Positions 40,893 through 49,118 of a stretch of DNA of 64,000 nt are shown here, piece after piece. The position numbers and the translations under genes are program-made. The notes under the pieces were generated by a model that searched no databases, was not told the origin of the DNA, and saw only the letters and a program-made list of their open reading frames with translations. The stretch is from Streptosporangium lutulentum. Its GTDB lineage: Bacteria > Actinomycetota > Actinomycetes > Streptosporangiales > Streptosporangiaceae. Position 1 is the first letter of the stretch. Each line of letters starts with the position of its first letter. The DNA lies in assembly GCF_030811455.1 (NCBI RefSeq), contig NZ_JAUSQU010000002.1:22884-86883 (forward strand). Direction: 5' to 3'.

Positions 40893-41825
40893 TCAGTCGG
40901 AGGAGAAGGGGAGCATCGGCCCGGCCGACCCGCTGGCGCGGCCGGTGGCGAGAGCGTCGAGCAGCAGGTCAAGGACACGGGTGGGCGGCGGGTAGCCGTC
41001 GGCTTGGGCGATGAGATGGTCGCGGAGCCGGTGTTTGCGGGCCGCGGCGGTGCGCGCGGCGCGATAGGTGGAGTCGGCGGCGATCTGCTGTGCCAGCTCG
41101 GGGATGCGCTGTTCGACGCTGGCATAGTGGTGCTGTTCGGCGGTCATCGCCCGGTCCATCGCCTGCCGGATCGCATCGTAGGTGAGGAAGGTGGGGAGTT
41201 CGTCGAAGGGGCCCTGATCGCACTCGGGGGAGGCGAGATAAATCCGCGCCACCCGCCGACGATTGCTCTCGGTGCCGGCGGCGCGAAACTCCGCCCTCGC
41301 CAGCAGTTCCTGGGTCAGCCGCTCGACGATGGCCGCCCTTTCCGCCTCGGGTAGTTGCGGCTCGGGGTCGTCTTCGTCCTCAGCCGGCACGACGGCGGCC
41401 ACTTCGGTGCGCAGCTGCTCATACCATGGCGCGTCGGCGACCCAGCGGTGCACGACGCCCTGGTACATGAACGCCACCTCCAGGCTGATCGGCCAGCCAT
41501 TGAACCGGGCCGCGCTCTTGCGCAGCTTGGTGATCTGGGCGCGTAGCGCCGGATCGAGCTCCTCGCCCAGGAGGTCGTCCTCGGCCAGTTCGACGACGTC
41601 GGCGATGTCGAACGGTGAGGGTTCGATGTAGGCGAGCTTTTGCCCCGCGGCCACGACCAGGTCGAGTAACTCCTCCAGGTCCATGTCCTCGGGCTCGAGG
41701 TAGACCTCGGCGCCTTGTCGTGCGATCGGCACGACTGGCACCATCCGCACTCCCCGATCACCTGCCAGGTCAACGGCTCGCTGAGCGAGCGGCGACAGCT
41801 CATCCTCGGCGGTCTTCAGCTTCAC
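40893..41825 (-). CDS. hypothetical soluble helical protein
   Basis: The 310-residue protein begins at GTG 41825 after AGGAGGGGC (KLKTAEDELSPLAQRAVDLA). It contains PVVPIARQGAEVYLEPEDMD, DIADVVELAEDDLLGEELD, NGWPISLEVAFMYQGVVHRW, an acidic linker and a helical C-terminus with YDAIRQAMDRAMTAEQHH and VLDLLLDALATG. It has no membrane helix, and the family is not recognised. It is probably a plasmid-type protein. Its leader carries the palindromic cluster near 41964-42003, a good operator candidate. Confidence 0.65.
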   Translation of the reverse strand: MKLKTAEDELSPLAQRAVDLAGDRGVRMVPVVPIARQGAEVYLEPEDMDLEELLDLVVAAGQKLAYIEPSPFDIADVVELAEDDLLGEELDPALRAQITKLRKSAARFNGWPISLEVAFMYQGVVHRWVADAPWYEQLRTEVAAVVPAEDEDDPEPQLPEAERAAIVERLTQELLARAEFRAAGTESNRRRVARIYLASPECDQGPFDELPTFLTYDAIRQAMDRAMTAEQHHYASVEQRIPELAQQIAADSTYRAARTAAARKHRLRDHLIAQADGYPPPTRVLDLLLDALATGRASGSAGPMLPFSSD

Positions 41826-41963
41826 ATGCCCCTCCTGTCCTGCGGATCTGTCACATCGGAGGGAAGGTAGCGAACGCCACTGACAATTCGCGGTCATCTG
41901 TTTACTGAGTGCCACAGTTCGTTTGAGCAGAGTTCCTTGAAGCCGGCGACACGGACCCGATAG

Positions 41964-42003
41964 GTACACGCGTACGCAGGTACGCGCGTACCTGCGCGCG
42001 TAC
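41964..42003. promoter_or_regulatory. cluster of GTAC/GCGC palindromes
   Basis: A perfect 20-bp palindrome (41976-41995; half-site GCAGGTACGC) is flanked by GTACACGCGTAC on the left and a partial GCGCGTACCTACGC on the right. It is 140 bases upstream of GTG 41825. Overlapping dyads of this kind are typical of repressor operators. Confidence 0.6.
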
Positions 42004-42474
42004 CTACGCGGAGGGTAGGGCCCGGCCAGGTTCCGTCGTCCACCGCGGCGGAGGCCTCGGCGCGACGTATCCCGGCCAGGGCGACAGCCTGGCCAGTGGT
42101 CGGCGGCGACGGCCTGGTGGCCGCGGGCGGTGCCGCTGATCGTGGTGGCCAGAGCTGCCGACGCGGGGGCCAGCTTCGTTGACGGCGCTCTCCCACTCGG
42201 TGACCGGTCGCCAGCGACGCCCGGGTCGGTCTCGGCGAGACAGCGCCCGGCGTCGACCAGCTCCGGCACCCAGGGCGGCCAGGCGCTCGATGTCGGCCGA
42301 TAGGCGCGAGCGCTGCCATGCGCTCTGGGCCTGCGCGGTCTCAGCTCGGCGCCGGTCTCGGTGGGCGGCCTGCCGGCAGGGCGTCCCGCAGTAGCGGGCC
42401 GGTCGGCCGGTGCGGGCCGGGGCGATCGACGCTGAGCACGCCAGGCAGGCCGGGCCCAGGACGGTCTCGCTCAT
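42004..42474 (-). CDS. zinc-finger-like protein (FCS/treble-clef type)
   Basis: The 156-residue frame begins SETVLGPACLACSASIAPAR, GRPARYCGTPCRQAAHRDRRR, a C-x2-C..C-x3-C finger with an adjacent basic helix, then a helix RLSADIERLAALGAG. After about residue 75 the sequence becomes Arg/Pro-rich with frame-shadow character, while another frame looks more protein-like there (AALATTISGTARGHQAVAAD). The 3' half may be frameshifted. It probably binds DNA or RNA. The start is ATG 42474. Confidence 0.55.
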   Translation of the reverse strand: MSETVLGPACLACSASIAPARTGRPARYCGTPCRQAAHRDRRRAETAQAQSAWQRSRLSADIERLAALGAGAGRRRALSRRDRPGRRWRPVTEWESAVNEAGPRVGSSGHHDQRHRPRPPGRRRRPLARLSPWPGYVAPRPPPRWTTEPGRALPSA

Positions 42475-42553
42475 CGCGCATTCCCAGGGTTACGCCGGGC
42501 GAAGACCCGCGCCGCAGTGAGCGACGAAACCGGGGTCGAGGAACAGCGGGGCT

Positions 42554-42600
42554 GCGGCCGCCGCCGCGCTACTGGCCCAGCTCACCTCTTCCTGACCCCT
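42554..42600 (+). repeat. 47-bp direct repeat, right copy
   Basis: This stretch is identical to 31879-31925. It contains the end of the dsRBD coding sequence including its stop, with no gene body before it, so it is a recombination footprint. A CAGCGGGGC just left of it also matches the dsRBD gene after a gap of about 25 bases, which hints at a partly deleted longer copy. Confidence 0.85.
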
Positions 42601-42602
42601 TC

Positions 42603-43337
42603 TCAGGCATCGTCGTCGAGCTCGCGACGCAGCTGCTCGCGTTCGTCGTCGGTGATGCCGGTCAGCCACTCCCAGCGGGTCACCCGGCGCAGTTTGCCGC
42701 GGGCCAGGTCGTGGGCCAGCACGATCCGCGAGGCCCGCCCCATATCCTCCTCGCGCACCACATACGCCTCGCGCGTCTCCCATGGGACGTCGGCCCAGGA
42801 GGCTTCCTGCGCGATCGCCACTGCGGCCCGGTAGGCCGGGGAGCCGTGCTCGCGGGGGCGTTCGTTCATCGGCTCCCAGCACGAGGCGCAGCGCACGAAC
42901 GCGACCTGCTCTGAGGCGGTGACGTCGGTGTCGGCGACCACCGCCTGCACCCCGGCCGCTGGGTCGGCGGTGTTGACCAGGGCGATGACGACCGGGCCGG
43001 TGAAGACCACGTGCATGAACGAGGAGCGGCACAGCGGGCACACCGCGACGCGCGAGCCGATCGGGAGTCGCTCGCCCAGCGCCGTCTCCTGAGCGCGGCG
43101 CTCGCGTTCGGCGTCTCGGGCGGCCAGGTGGACCTGCCAGACCACCACCGCCTGGATCGGCAACAAGGCCGCGGCGTTGCGGTAGGGGCCGCGCCGCCGC
43201 AGCACCACCGGCTGCCCGGTGCCGGCGCGCTCGACCAGGTCGGCCAGCCGCGCTCGCGCCTCCCGGATTCCGATCTCCTCAACCTCACCCGCCGCGCTCG
43301 CCGCGCCCCTCTTGTCCGCCTCGTCCACGCCACGCAT
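42603..43337 (-). CDS. Phd-like N-terminus with zinc-knuckle protein
   Basis: This 244-residue protein opens with a Phd/YefM-like segment (IGIREARARLADLVERAG, TGQPVVLRRRGPYRNAAALLP), the fold used by antitoxins to bind DNA. Two cysteine knuckles follow (VCPLCRSSFMHVVF, RCASCWEP), then a helical tail (EREQLRRELDDDA). No toxin gene is adjacent. It is probably a DNA-binding regulator of the plasmid. The start ATG 43337 has no strong ribosome site; a longer in-frame start exists. The palindrome at 43456-43469 may be its operator. Confidence 0.65.
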   Translation of the reverse strand: MRGVDEADKRGAASAAGEVEEIGIREARARLADLVERAGTGQPVVLRRRGPYRNAAALLPIQAVVVWQVHLAARDAERERRAQETALGERLPIGSRVAVCPLCRSSFMHVVFTGPVVIALVNTADPAAGVQAVVADTDVTASEQVAFVRCASCWEPMNERPREHGSPAYRAAVAIAQEASWADVPWETREAYVVREEDMGRASRIVLAHDLARGKLRRVTRWEWLTGITDDEREQLRRELDDDA

Positions 43338-43455
43338 TGTGGCCGCACACCAGGCGCCCGCGCGAGAGAACACGATCCCTCCTCCGCGACCCGACCGCCG
43401 GGGCTCGGTCGACGGCAGTGGGATTTGTGTACACAACCCTCCGACCGATCAAGAT

Positions 43456-43469
43456 CTTTAACGTTAAAG
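43456..43469. promoter_or_regulatory. perfect 14-bp palindrome
   Basis: CTTTAACGTTAAAG is a perfect palindrome. GATCAAGA occurs on both sides, at 43447 and 43489. It lies about 120 bases upstream of the Phd-like gene and fits an operator. Confidence 0.55.
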
Positions 43470-43599
43470 CCGGGTGCTTTACGTCGTAGATCAAGAATAG
43501 GAGGTCGCCGAACTGTCACCGTGAGGGGCCGTTTCTGGCGCCGCCCGTCGGCTCCACCTGGGCCAGCACCCCTGGCCATCCCATCAAACCCTGCCTTCA

Positions 43600-43662
43600 C
43601 AGTTTTGTTTCACTGAAACTCGTAAGTATTTTATTGATTTAAAAAGTTAAAACTATTTGATC
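43600..43662. other. AT-rich island
   Basis: About 63 bases (including AGTATTTTATTGATTTAAA) are far richer in A/T than the rest of the window. They lie near the primase-type gene. It is a candidate DNA unwinding element or promoter region. Confidence 0.5.
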
Positions 43663-43807
43663 TCTGGTCCGTGGTCGCTGGGATTCGAGCTCTCAAAGAG
43701 CCCCTGAGGGCCTTGCAAGGGTTGGGGCGGGGAAGAGGTGAGGCTCGGGCTGTTCGTTCGGGTCGCTGGAGGTTGCGCCGCGGTGATCGGTGTGGCCGCG
43801 TCGCTCG

Positions 43808-46030
43808 TCACGCCGCGGTGGATGCGGCGGCCGCGGCCGCCGCATCGCGTTGGGCGCGCAGGTGGGCTCGGGCGGCCTGGTGGTCGCCGCGGCCGGTGTG
43901 GTCGCGGGGGTAGGGGAGCCGGTTGATCTGGTCGGGGGCGCCGACGAGGATGAGGTGGCCTTGGCCGGGGACGGCTCGTCGGCGGCTGCGTTGTTTGACG
44001 GGGGTGTGCATCCATTCCAGTTCGGCCAGCCACCAGGCGTAGGCGTCGCGTTCGATGGAGTAGGTGCGGTGGCGTCGCTCGCGCACGCCGGCGGCGCCGA
44101 TGCGTTCGGCGACGCTGGTCAGCGTGGTGGAGGTGCGTCGCCACCTGCGCCGGGCCGGCCGGGTGAGTAGGCGGTGGCCGGTGAGGGTTCGCAGGTGGCG
44201 GGCGATAGTCTGCGGGCTGTATCCGGTGGCCTCCACCAGGTCCTCTACTTTGTAAAGCCCCTCGGTTTGAGGGGTTCCCGCGCTCAGCGCCGCCATCGTG
44301 GTCGCCACATGACGTCCCAACCCCGGTTGATCATGGCGGGGGTGGGTGAACAGGTCATGAGAGACGATCTCCAACCGTGCACGAAGCTCCGCCCGTAGCC
44401 GCTCACGCTCCGCCAGCACCGACGAAACCGGAGGTCGGAGGTCTGCCCGGGGGGGAGGGAAAGCTTGTGTCCCACCCCCCCCGAGAGACTCTTCATCTTC
44501 TTCGGTCACACCCGTCACAGGCCGCTGCGCGCCCTCGATCGGGCCGGAGATCGCCGCGGGGGCCTGGGGGAGGACCCGGTAGCGGCTGGCGCGCTGGCCC
44601 GTCCCCTTCTCTGTCATCTGCAGCCAGCCGTCCAGGGCCAGCCGTCCCAGGGCGCGACCGGCGGTGCCGGTGCCTATCCCGGTGGCCAGCGCCAGGCGTC
44701 GACAGTCGAGTTCGATCTCCGCACTGACCGCGTCCAGTGTCAGCACCAGCAGGTACTCCAGGGCTTTACGGTCGCTGGGACCGGCCTGGCTACACCAGCG
44801 GCCCTTATCGGCGGCCATCGCCCGCAGCACACCCGTAACCAGCTCCACCGCCTCGGCCACCCGCCGCTGCCACTGCTCAGCCTCACTCCCCTCCCCCGCC
44901 TCACCCACGCCCAGGGAGTCCGGCGCGGACAGGGTGGCGGCGTGAGCGACGGCCTTAGCCCACTGACGGGCCAGCAGCCTCTCGCGCTCCGTGTCACTGA
45001 GCAGGCGCCCGCCGGCGCCGCCCTGGCGGCGCAGATGCACCAACCCCGGCGCCTGCAGGTGGCCGGTCAGCAGCGCGGTGACTTGAGCGGCCGACCAGCG
45101 GGCCCGCGCCAGCCGCAGCAGGATCGTCCACAACAGGGCATGGCCCTGGCCGGGCTCAGGCGTCTGGGCCAGCAGCGCGGTGACGTCACAAGGGCGGTAA
45201 GGGCCGGCCAGGCGCGGGCCGTCGGTGCCGGACTCCACCGCCCGCACCGCCGCCGCCGATCTCCGACCACCAACCTGACCGCTACCCTGACAGCCCTCTT
45301 GACTTACTTGACTGGCCGGGTCGGCGTTCAGCAGCACGGCCAGGCGCTGCAGCCGCTCCACCTCATTGGCCCGCGACAACACCGCGGCGGTCGCGGCCGC
45401 GGTGATCGGGCGCCAGTTGGCCAGCGGGACCGACATCCCGCCGTGCCGGTGCGGGGCCCCGGGCGGGCGCACGCACCCCGTCTTGGGGTTGGTCAGCGGG
45501 GAGATGTCCAACGTGGGCAGACGACGGGCCGCGGCCCGCGCGATTGCATCGACCAGTCCGGCACCGACCGGCCGCACCGGCACCCACACGTGCAGGCCGC
45601 CCGCCGGGCCTGAGGCGCACACCAGGTAGCTCAGCTCGGCCTGTTCCAGTAGATCGACCAGCTCAGCGACATCGCGCTGCACATCACCCTTGGCCGCGTC
45701 CAGGTCGAAGACCGCGAAGAGGAACTCCTGGAAGCGGTTGGTCAGATACCACGCGAACGGGCCCGCCGGCGCGATCGCGCTCAGCTTGGCGGTGGCCTTG
45801 TAGGAATGCGCCCACTGCCCGCTGTCAGTGCGCACGTCAAGGCGCGCCCGGCCGCGAGGGGCCAAAGCACGCAACGCCGCATGAAAATCAGCGCCCAGCT
45901 CAGCAGGTCGCGCAGCGGGAACAAGCGCGGTCAGCAACACGCCCGGTGTGTCAGATTGCGGGCATGCTTCACTGACCGATGGGACTCCTGGTATCGTCAT
46001 CACCGGTTCGTCAATTTGATTGACACGCAA
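43808..46030 (-). CDS. primase/replication initiator-like protein with winged helices
   Basis: This protein of about 740 residues has an archaeo-eukaryotic-primase-like N-terminal domain: EFLFAVFDLDAAKGDVQRD (catalytic D-x-D, about residue 106), LSYLVCASGPAGGLHVWVPV (about 140-155) and CVRPPGAPHRHGG. A helical middle follows, then two winged-helix parts (LALATGIGTGTAGRALGRLA and LVEATGYSPQTIARHLRTL) and an Arg/Ala-rich end. It probably initiates or primes replication of this element. The start may be GTG 46030 or ATG 46000; TCAATCAAATTGA covers the first codons. It is the first backbone gene left of the small-gene run. Confidence 0.8.
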   Translation of the reverse strand: MRVNQIDEPVMTIPGVPSVSEACPQSDTPGVLLTALVPAARPAELGADFHAALRALAPRGRARLDVRTDSGQWAHSYKATAKLSAIAPAGPFAWYLTNRFQEFLFAVFDLDAAKGDVQRDVAELVDLLEQAELSYLVCASGPAGGLHVWVPVRPVGAGLVDAIARAAARRLPTLDISPLTNPKTGCVRPPGAPHRHGGMSVPLANWRPITAAATAAVLSRANEVERLQRLAVLLNADPASQVSQEGCQGSGQVGGRRSAAAVRAVESGTDGPRLAGPYRPCDVTALLAQTPEPGQGHALLWTILLRLARARWSAAQVTALLTGHLQAPGLVHLRRQGGAGGRLLSDTERERLLARQWAKAVAHAATLSAPDSLGVGEAGEGSEAEQWQRRVAEAVELVTGVLRAMAADKGRWCSQAGPSDRKALEYLLVLTLDAVSAEIELDCRRLALATGIGTGTAGRALGRLALDGWLQMTEKGTGQRASRYRVLPQAPAAISGPIEGAQRPVTGVTEEDEESLGGGGTQAFPPPRADLRPPVSSVLAERERLRAELRARLEIVSHDLFTHPRHDQPGLGRHVATTMAALSAGTPQTEGLYKVEDLVEATGYSPQTIARHLRTLTGHRLLTRPARRRWRRTSTTLTSVAERIGAAGVRERRHRTYSIERDAYAWWLAELEWMHTPVKQRSRRRAVPGQGHLILVGAPDQINRLPYPRDHTGRGDHQAARAHLRAQRDAAAAAAASTAA

Positions 46031-46687
46031 CAGGTGTTTCGCTCGTCCCGGCCGCCAAGCAAAGACTTGAGCTGATACCTACTGCGCGTCCACAACGTCG
46101 TCGTCGTGATCTGGCGCCCCGCTTTGCGGGGCGTTTTTATTTGCCTTAAGAGGCTCCTGAAGTTGATCGGGCGGTCAACGGCACAGCATTCCAGGTTTGG
46201 AGTGCGCGCGCCTGCATCCACGCCGTAATCGTCACAACCGTCACCGACGATCGTGGGGCCCAGCGCACGTTTTGACTCCCCCCTGACTGCGGTGATCATA
46301 TTTGTGGTATTAGAGCATGCCATGCTCTCTCGGACTTTGCCAGATTTACCGGTTATCACCTGCTGCACCACGTAAATGGGGGTAGCAGGCGCGTCGATCA
46401 TGCCACCATATTTGACAAACTGACTTGACAAAGGAGAGTCGAAAATCAAGTGATCATGAGGGTTGGTCATCACAGGGTGACGAGGTGGAAGCTCGCCGCG
46501 TTCGGGTCGCGCCAGGAAGATCAACATCGCATCCTTGCTGGTAGAGGCGACGGCGGGTCGCCGGCGATCGGGCCCGCACCGGCCGTGGGGAGACGGTGCG
46601 GGCTCGGCCGCCGACGGCAACGAACCCATGACACGGGCCGCCTCGCCCACCGGCGTGGGCGAGGTTGACACCAAGCGGTGCGGAAAG
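46031..46687. promoter_or_regulatory. leader region of the replication gene
   Basis: There are 657 bases without a convincing gene. They contain a rightward rho-independent terminator (46115-46139), a GAGCATGCCATGCTC dyad near 46313 and a double TTGACAAA at 46412 and 46425 that could be -35 boxes. A minus-strand open frame crosses most of it but lacks a ribosome site and recognisable sequence. Confidence 0.5.
46115..46139 (+). terminator. rho-independent terminator, rightward
   Basis: CGCCCCGC (46115-46122) pairs with GCGGGGCG (46126-46133) across TTT and is followed by TTTTTA. The T-run is on the plus strand, so it ends a transcript running antisense to the start of the replication gene. 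No protein gene lies upstream on that strand. Confidence 0.8.
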
Positions 46688-47068
46688 TCAGGCATCGGCG
46701 ACATCGGTGGTGGTAAGGCGGGCAAGCACGTCCTCGACCCTCAGCGCCGCCCCGGACGAGCTCGGGCGGCCGGACTCGTTGCACAGCGCTTCGGCATAGG
46801 CCGGAATACCGCGCAGGTGCACGGTGGCCAGCAGGTCGGTCGCGAACCGGGTGGCGTGGGCGGCGTCGCCGGTGCGCTGAAAGGCCAGCGCGGCCCGGTA
46901 GGCGCTGCATGTCAGCTCGCGCCGCTCACTCGGCCGGAAGCCGTCGATGACCTCCATCGCGGCCTGGACCTCCGAGTCGTCGTGGGCGACGGCCCCCTGC
47001 GGGTGAACATCGAGCATCTGCGACTCCTTCGCTGCCGGTGTCGGGTGGGAGGGGTGGCTGACGGTCAT
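46688..47068 (-). CDS. hypothetical helical protein
   Basis: This 126-residue protein (MTVSHPSHPTPAAKESQMLD at the start) has a helical core with SEVQAAMEVIDGFRPSERRE and ALAFQRTGDAAHATRFATDL, resembling a TPR-like helix pair. The start ATG 47068 overlaps the upstream stop by four bases. It is the last gene of a chain of overlapping small genes (46688-48120). The family is not recognised. Confidence 0.65.
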   Translation of the reverse strand: MTVSHPSHPTPAAKESQMLDVHPQGAVAHDDSEVQAAMEVIDGFRPSERRELTCSAYRAALAFQRTGDAAHATRFATDLLATVHLRGIPAYAEALCNESGRPSSSGAALRVEDVLARLTTTDVADA

Positions 47069-47445
47069 GCGCTGAGCCCCCAGCCGTGGCAAGGCAGACA
47101 GGCGCCGTAGCGGGTCGGGATGCAATACGGCTGCTCGACGCCGCAGTCAGGACAGACCTTCCGGGCGCGCATCGCCTTACCCAGTGCCTGCAACTGCGCC
47201 GGGGACGGGGTGCGACGCGGTTTGGCGGCCGCGACGTCGTAGAGGTAGGCGACCCGGACCCCGCCCGCCGCCCGGCGTGAGCGCCACATCACCTGCGCGC
47301 ACGGCGGCTGACCGCCGGGCCGCAGCCCGGCCGCGCGCAACTGCCGGCGGGTGGCCAGCCCCTCGGGCGCGAGGCGCCAGGGGTAGGTGGGAAGCCCGCC
47401 GAACTGGCGGCCGGTGGGATCGAGGAAGACCCGGCGGCGGCTCAC
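47065..47445 (-). CDS. RRQRL-motif zinc-binding protein
   Basis: This 126-residue protein contains PEGLATRRQLRAAGLRPGGQ (the RRQ-type motif), then VMWRSRRAAGGVRVAYLYDV, a basic stretch KPRRTPSPAQ and a cysteine cluster CPDCGVEQPYCIPTRYGACL, PCHGW at the C-terminus. It resembles the actinobacterial RRQRL-motif zinc-binding protein family found on mobile elements; the role is unknown, perhaps nucleic-acid binding. The start is GTG 47445, in a GTGA overlap with the gene upstream. Confidence 0.75.
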   Translation of the reverse strand: MSRRRVFLDPTGRQFGGLPTYPWRLAPEGLATRRQLRAAGLRPGGQPPCAQVMWRSRRAAGGVRVAYLYDVAAAKPRRTPSPAQLQALGKAMRARKVCPDCGVEQPYCIPTRYGACLPCHGWGLSA

Positions 47446-47765
47446 CGCACCTGCCCAGGGGCCACGGCGAGCTCCTGCAGTTCGCGATCGAGGGATGTGG
47501 TTTCCACCGCGACGGTCCAGGCGCAGGGCGGGCACACGCTCGCCCACCGCGGCAGGGCGGCCCGGTCGAAGGCGCTGGGCTCGCGATGGAGTCCGGCGCG
47601 TGCTCCGCACAGGGTGCCGCTCTCGCGCCGGACTCCGGCGCCGATGGCGCGGGCGGCGTAGGCGTGCGGGATCGCGTGCACCTCGCCGGCGATGCCGATC
47701 CCGGCGACGAACGGCGCCTCGGGAAGTTCTTCCAGATCGGGGCGGATGGGCGTTGGCTCAGGCAT
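47442..47765 (-). CDS. hypothetical small protein
   Basis: This 107-residue protein (MPEPTPIRPDLEELPEAPFV at the start) has HAIPHAYAARAIGAGVRRES, three cysteines (LCGAR, SVCPPCAW) and a tail LDRELQELAVAPGQVR. The CPPC pair may bind metal or be redox-active. It overlaps both neighbours (eight bases upstream, four downstream) in the small-gene operon. The family is not recognised. Confidence 0.65.
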   Translation of the reverse strand: MPEPTPIRPDLEELPEAPFVAGIGIAGEVHAIPHAYAARAIGAGVRRESGTLCGARAGLHREPSAFDRAALPRWASVCPPCAWTVAVETTSLDRELQELAVAPGQVR

Positions 47766-48120
47766 TGGAGGCCTCGGGGTTGTGGGCGCGCAGGTAGGCG
47801 CGAATGTCGGGGGTCTGCCGGTCGGCGGCCTCCTGGTCGGCGGCGACGATCAGGACTTCGCTCTGTCCGCCGCGGCCCCAGGTGGCCGTGCCGTATCCGG
47901 CGGCGGTGAGCGCGTCGGCGTAGTGGTTCAGGTGCTGGGTGATGGCGGTGCGTACCGCCGAGCCGGGCATCGCCCGCCAGGATTCATCCGGCTCGCACAC
48001 GACGTGCGCGGCGCTGGTCAGGGGAGGGCAGAGCAAGTACCCGAAATCGGCGTCGCCGACGCTGCGGTATCCGGCGGCCTGCAGGATGCGCGGCACCTGC
48101 GCGTGCGGCTCTTCAGTCAC
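47758..48120 (-). CDS. hypothetical small protein
   Basis: This 120-residue protein begins TEEPHAQVPRILQAAGYRSV. It contains DFGYLLCPPLTSAAHVVCEPD, RTAITQHLNHYADALTAAGY and SEVLIVAADQEAADRQ. The pattern suggests a small alpha/beta domain. The start GTG 48120 overlaps the stop of the DUF5131 gene by four bases, so it may work with that enzyme. The family is not recognised. Confidence 0.65.
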   Translation of the reverse strand: MTEEPHAQVPRILQAAGYRSVGDADFGYLLCPPLTSAAHVVCEPDESWRAMPGSAVRTAITQHLNHYADALTAAGYGTATWGRGGQSEVLIVAADQEAADRQTPDIRAYLRAHNPEASNA

Positions 48121-49103
48121 GACAGGCCCCCAGGGTGATGGTGGGGGAAGGCGTCGTGGAGGCGGCCGTCGAGCTGTCGGCCGGCGGCGCGTTTGCTGGC
48201 GCAGCGGCGCATCGTGGCGAGGCCTTCGCCGAAATTCTCCGGCCTCGGCTGGTCCAGGATCTGCCCAGTGGGCAGCACCTGGACCAGGCGGCCCCGGCCG
48301 TCCAGGTCCGGGGACCATTGGCCCCACTGTTTGAAGAAGAACGGCACTTTGGCGGCGTCGCATTGGTCGCGCAGGGTGCGAAACCAGTCCGGGTGCGGGG
48401 TGCGGGCGCGGGGTCCGGACTCGCCGCCGGCGATGACCCAGTGCAGGCCGCCGTCGATGCCGACGCGCCCTGCCAGCGAGGTGAACAGCTCCGCGCCCCA
48501 GCCCTCGAAGGACTCCATCCATTCCAGGCCCAGCCACCGGGCCAGGTCGACCGGGCCCAGCAGCGGCTCCACCGACAAAAACCGGACCGTCGCATCGGCG
48601 GCCAGCAGCGCGGGGATCCGCAGGTTCGCCCAGTGCTGGTCTTCGACGCTGACGCCCAGCCACAGGTTCGGCAACGGCCAACTCGCCGCATACAGCGCTT
48701 GGGCGGTTGCCGCATCACCGGCGGCGTCGGCGGCGTCGATGAGCCGCAGTGCGCCTTGGCTGTTGAACAGGGTGCGCAGGCGGCCATGGCGCTTGGTGAG
48801 CAGCTGATAGGAGTGTTGTGGGGTGGCGGCGATGACGGCCAGGACCCGGGCGATGTAGGCGTCCGGGATGTCCTCGTGCAGCACGTCACCCATGGAGTTG
48901 ACGAAGACCCGGCGCGGGGTGCGCCAGCGCCGCGGCGCGTCCAGCACGTCGGGCATCAGTCGGACGGTGTCGAAGGATCCGGAGCCGTTCCAGTGGGTGC
49001 TGATCGCTTCGGCGTAGCAGTGGTCGCAGCCCTTACTGACCTTGGTGCAGCCGCGCACCGGGTTCCAGGAGGCGTCGGTCCATTCGATGGTGGTGGTGTT
49101 CAC
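48117..49103 (-). CDS. phage Gp37/Gp68 family (DUF5131) three-Cys protein, second copy
   Basis: The 328-residue protein has the family features: TTTIEWTDASWNPVRGC, C-x5-C-x2-C (GCTKVSKGCDHCYAE), RVFVNSMGDVLHEDIPD, HSYQLLTKRHGRLRTL, LWLGVSVEDQ, FLSVEPLLGP, WVIAGGESGP and VPFFFKQWGQW. It is longer than the copy at 22771-23550, with an insert around residues 120-150 and a C-terminal extension. No TcmP gene is adjacent here; it lies in the plasmid small-gene operon. It is a probable metal-dependent or radical-SAM-related enzyme. The start is GTG 49103. Confidence 0.88.
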   Translation of the reverse strand: MNTTTIEWTDASWNPVRGCTKVSKGCDHCYAEAISTHWNGSGSFDTVRLMPDVLDAPRRWRTPRRVFVNSMGDVLHEDIPDAYIARVLAVIAATPQHSYQLLTKRHGRLRTLFNSQGALRLIDAADAAGDAATAQALYAASWPLPNLWLGVSVEDQHWANLRIPALLAADATVRFLSVEPLLGPVDLARWLGLEWMESFEGWGAELFTSLAGRVGIDGGLHWVIAGGESGPRARTPHPDWFRTLRDQCDAAKVPFFFKQWGQWSPDLDGRGRLVQVLPTGQILDQPRPENFGEGLATMRRCASKRAAGRQLDGRLHDAFPHHHPGGLS

Positions 49104-49118
49104 CTCGACCCGTTCCTT

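Larger units (their letters stand above)
43338..43807. promoter_or_regulatory. intergenic region with palindrome and AT-rich island
   Basis: There are 470 bases holding a 14-bp palindrome (43456-43469) and an AT-rich island (43600-43662). The rest shows no gene. It lies directly beyond the 3' end of the primase-type replication gene, a possible replication-origin context. Confidence 0.5.

Noticed and set aside
43660..43740. tRNA-like GATTCGAGCTC near the replication gene
   Set aside because: No cloverleaf with acceptor, D and anticodon stems can be formed around it by eye.
46000..46725. Minus-strand 241-codon open frame upstream of the replication gene
   Set aside because: It crosses a rho-independent terminator and promoter-like boxes, has no ribosome site and no recognisable domain.
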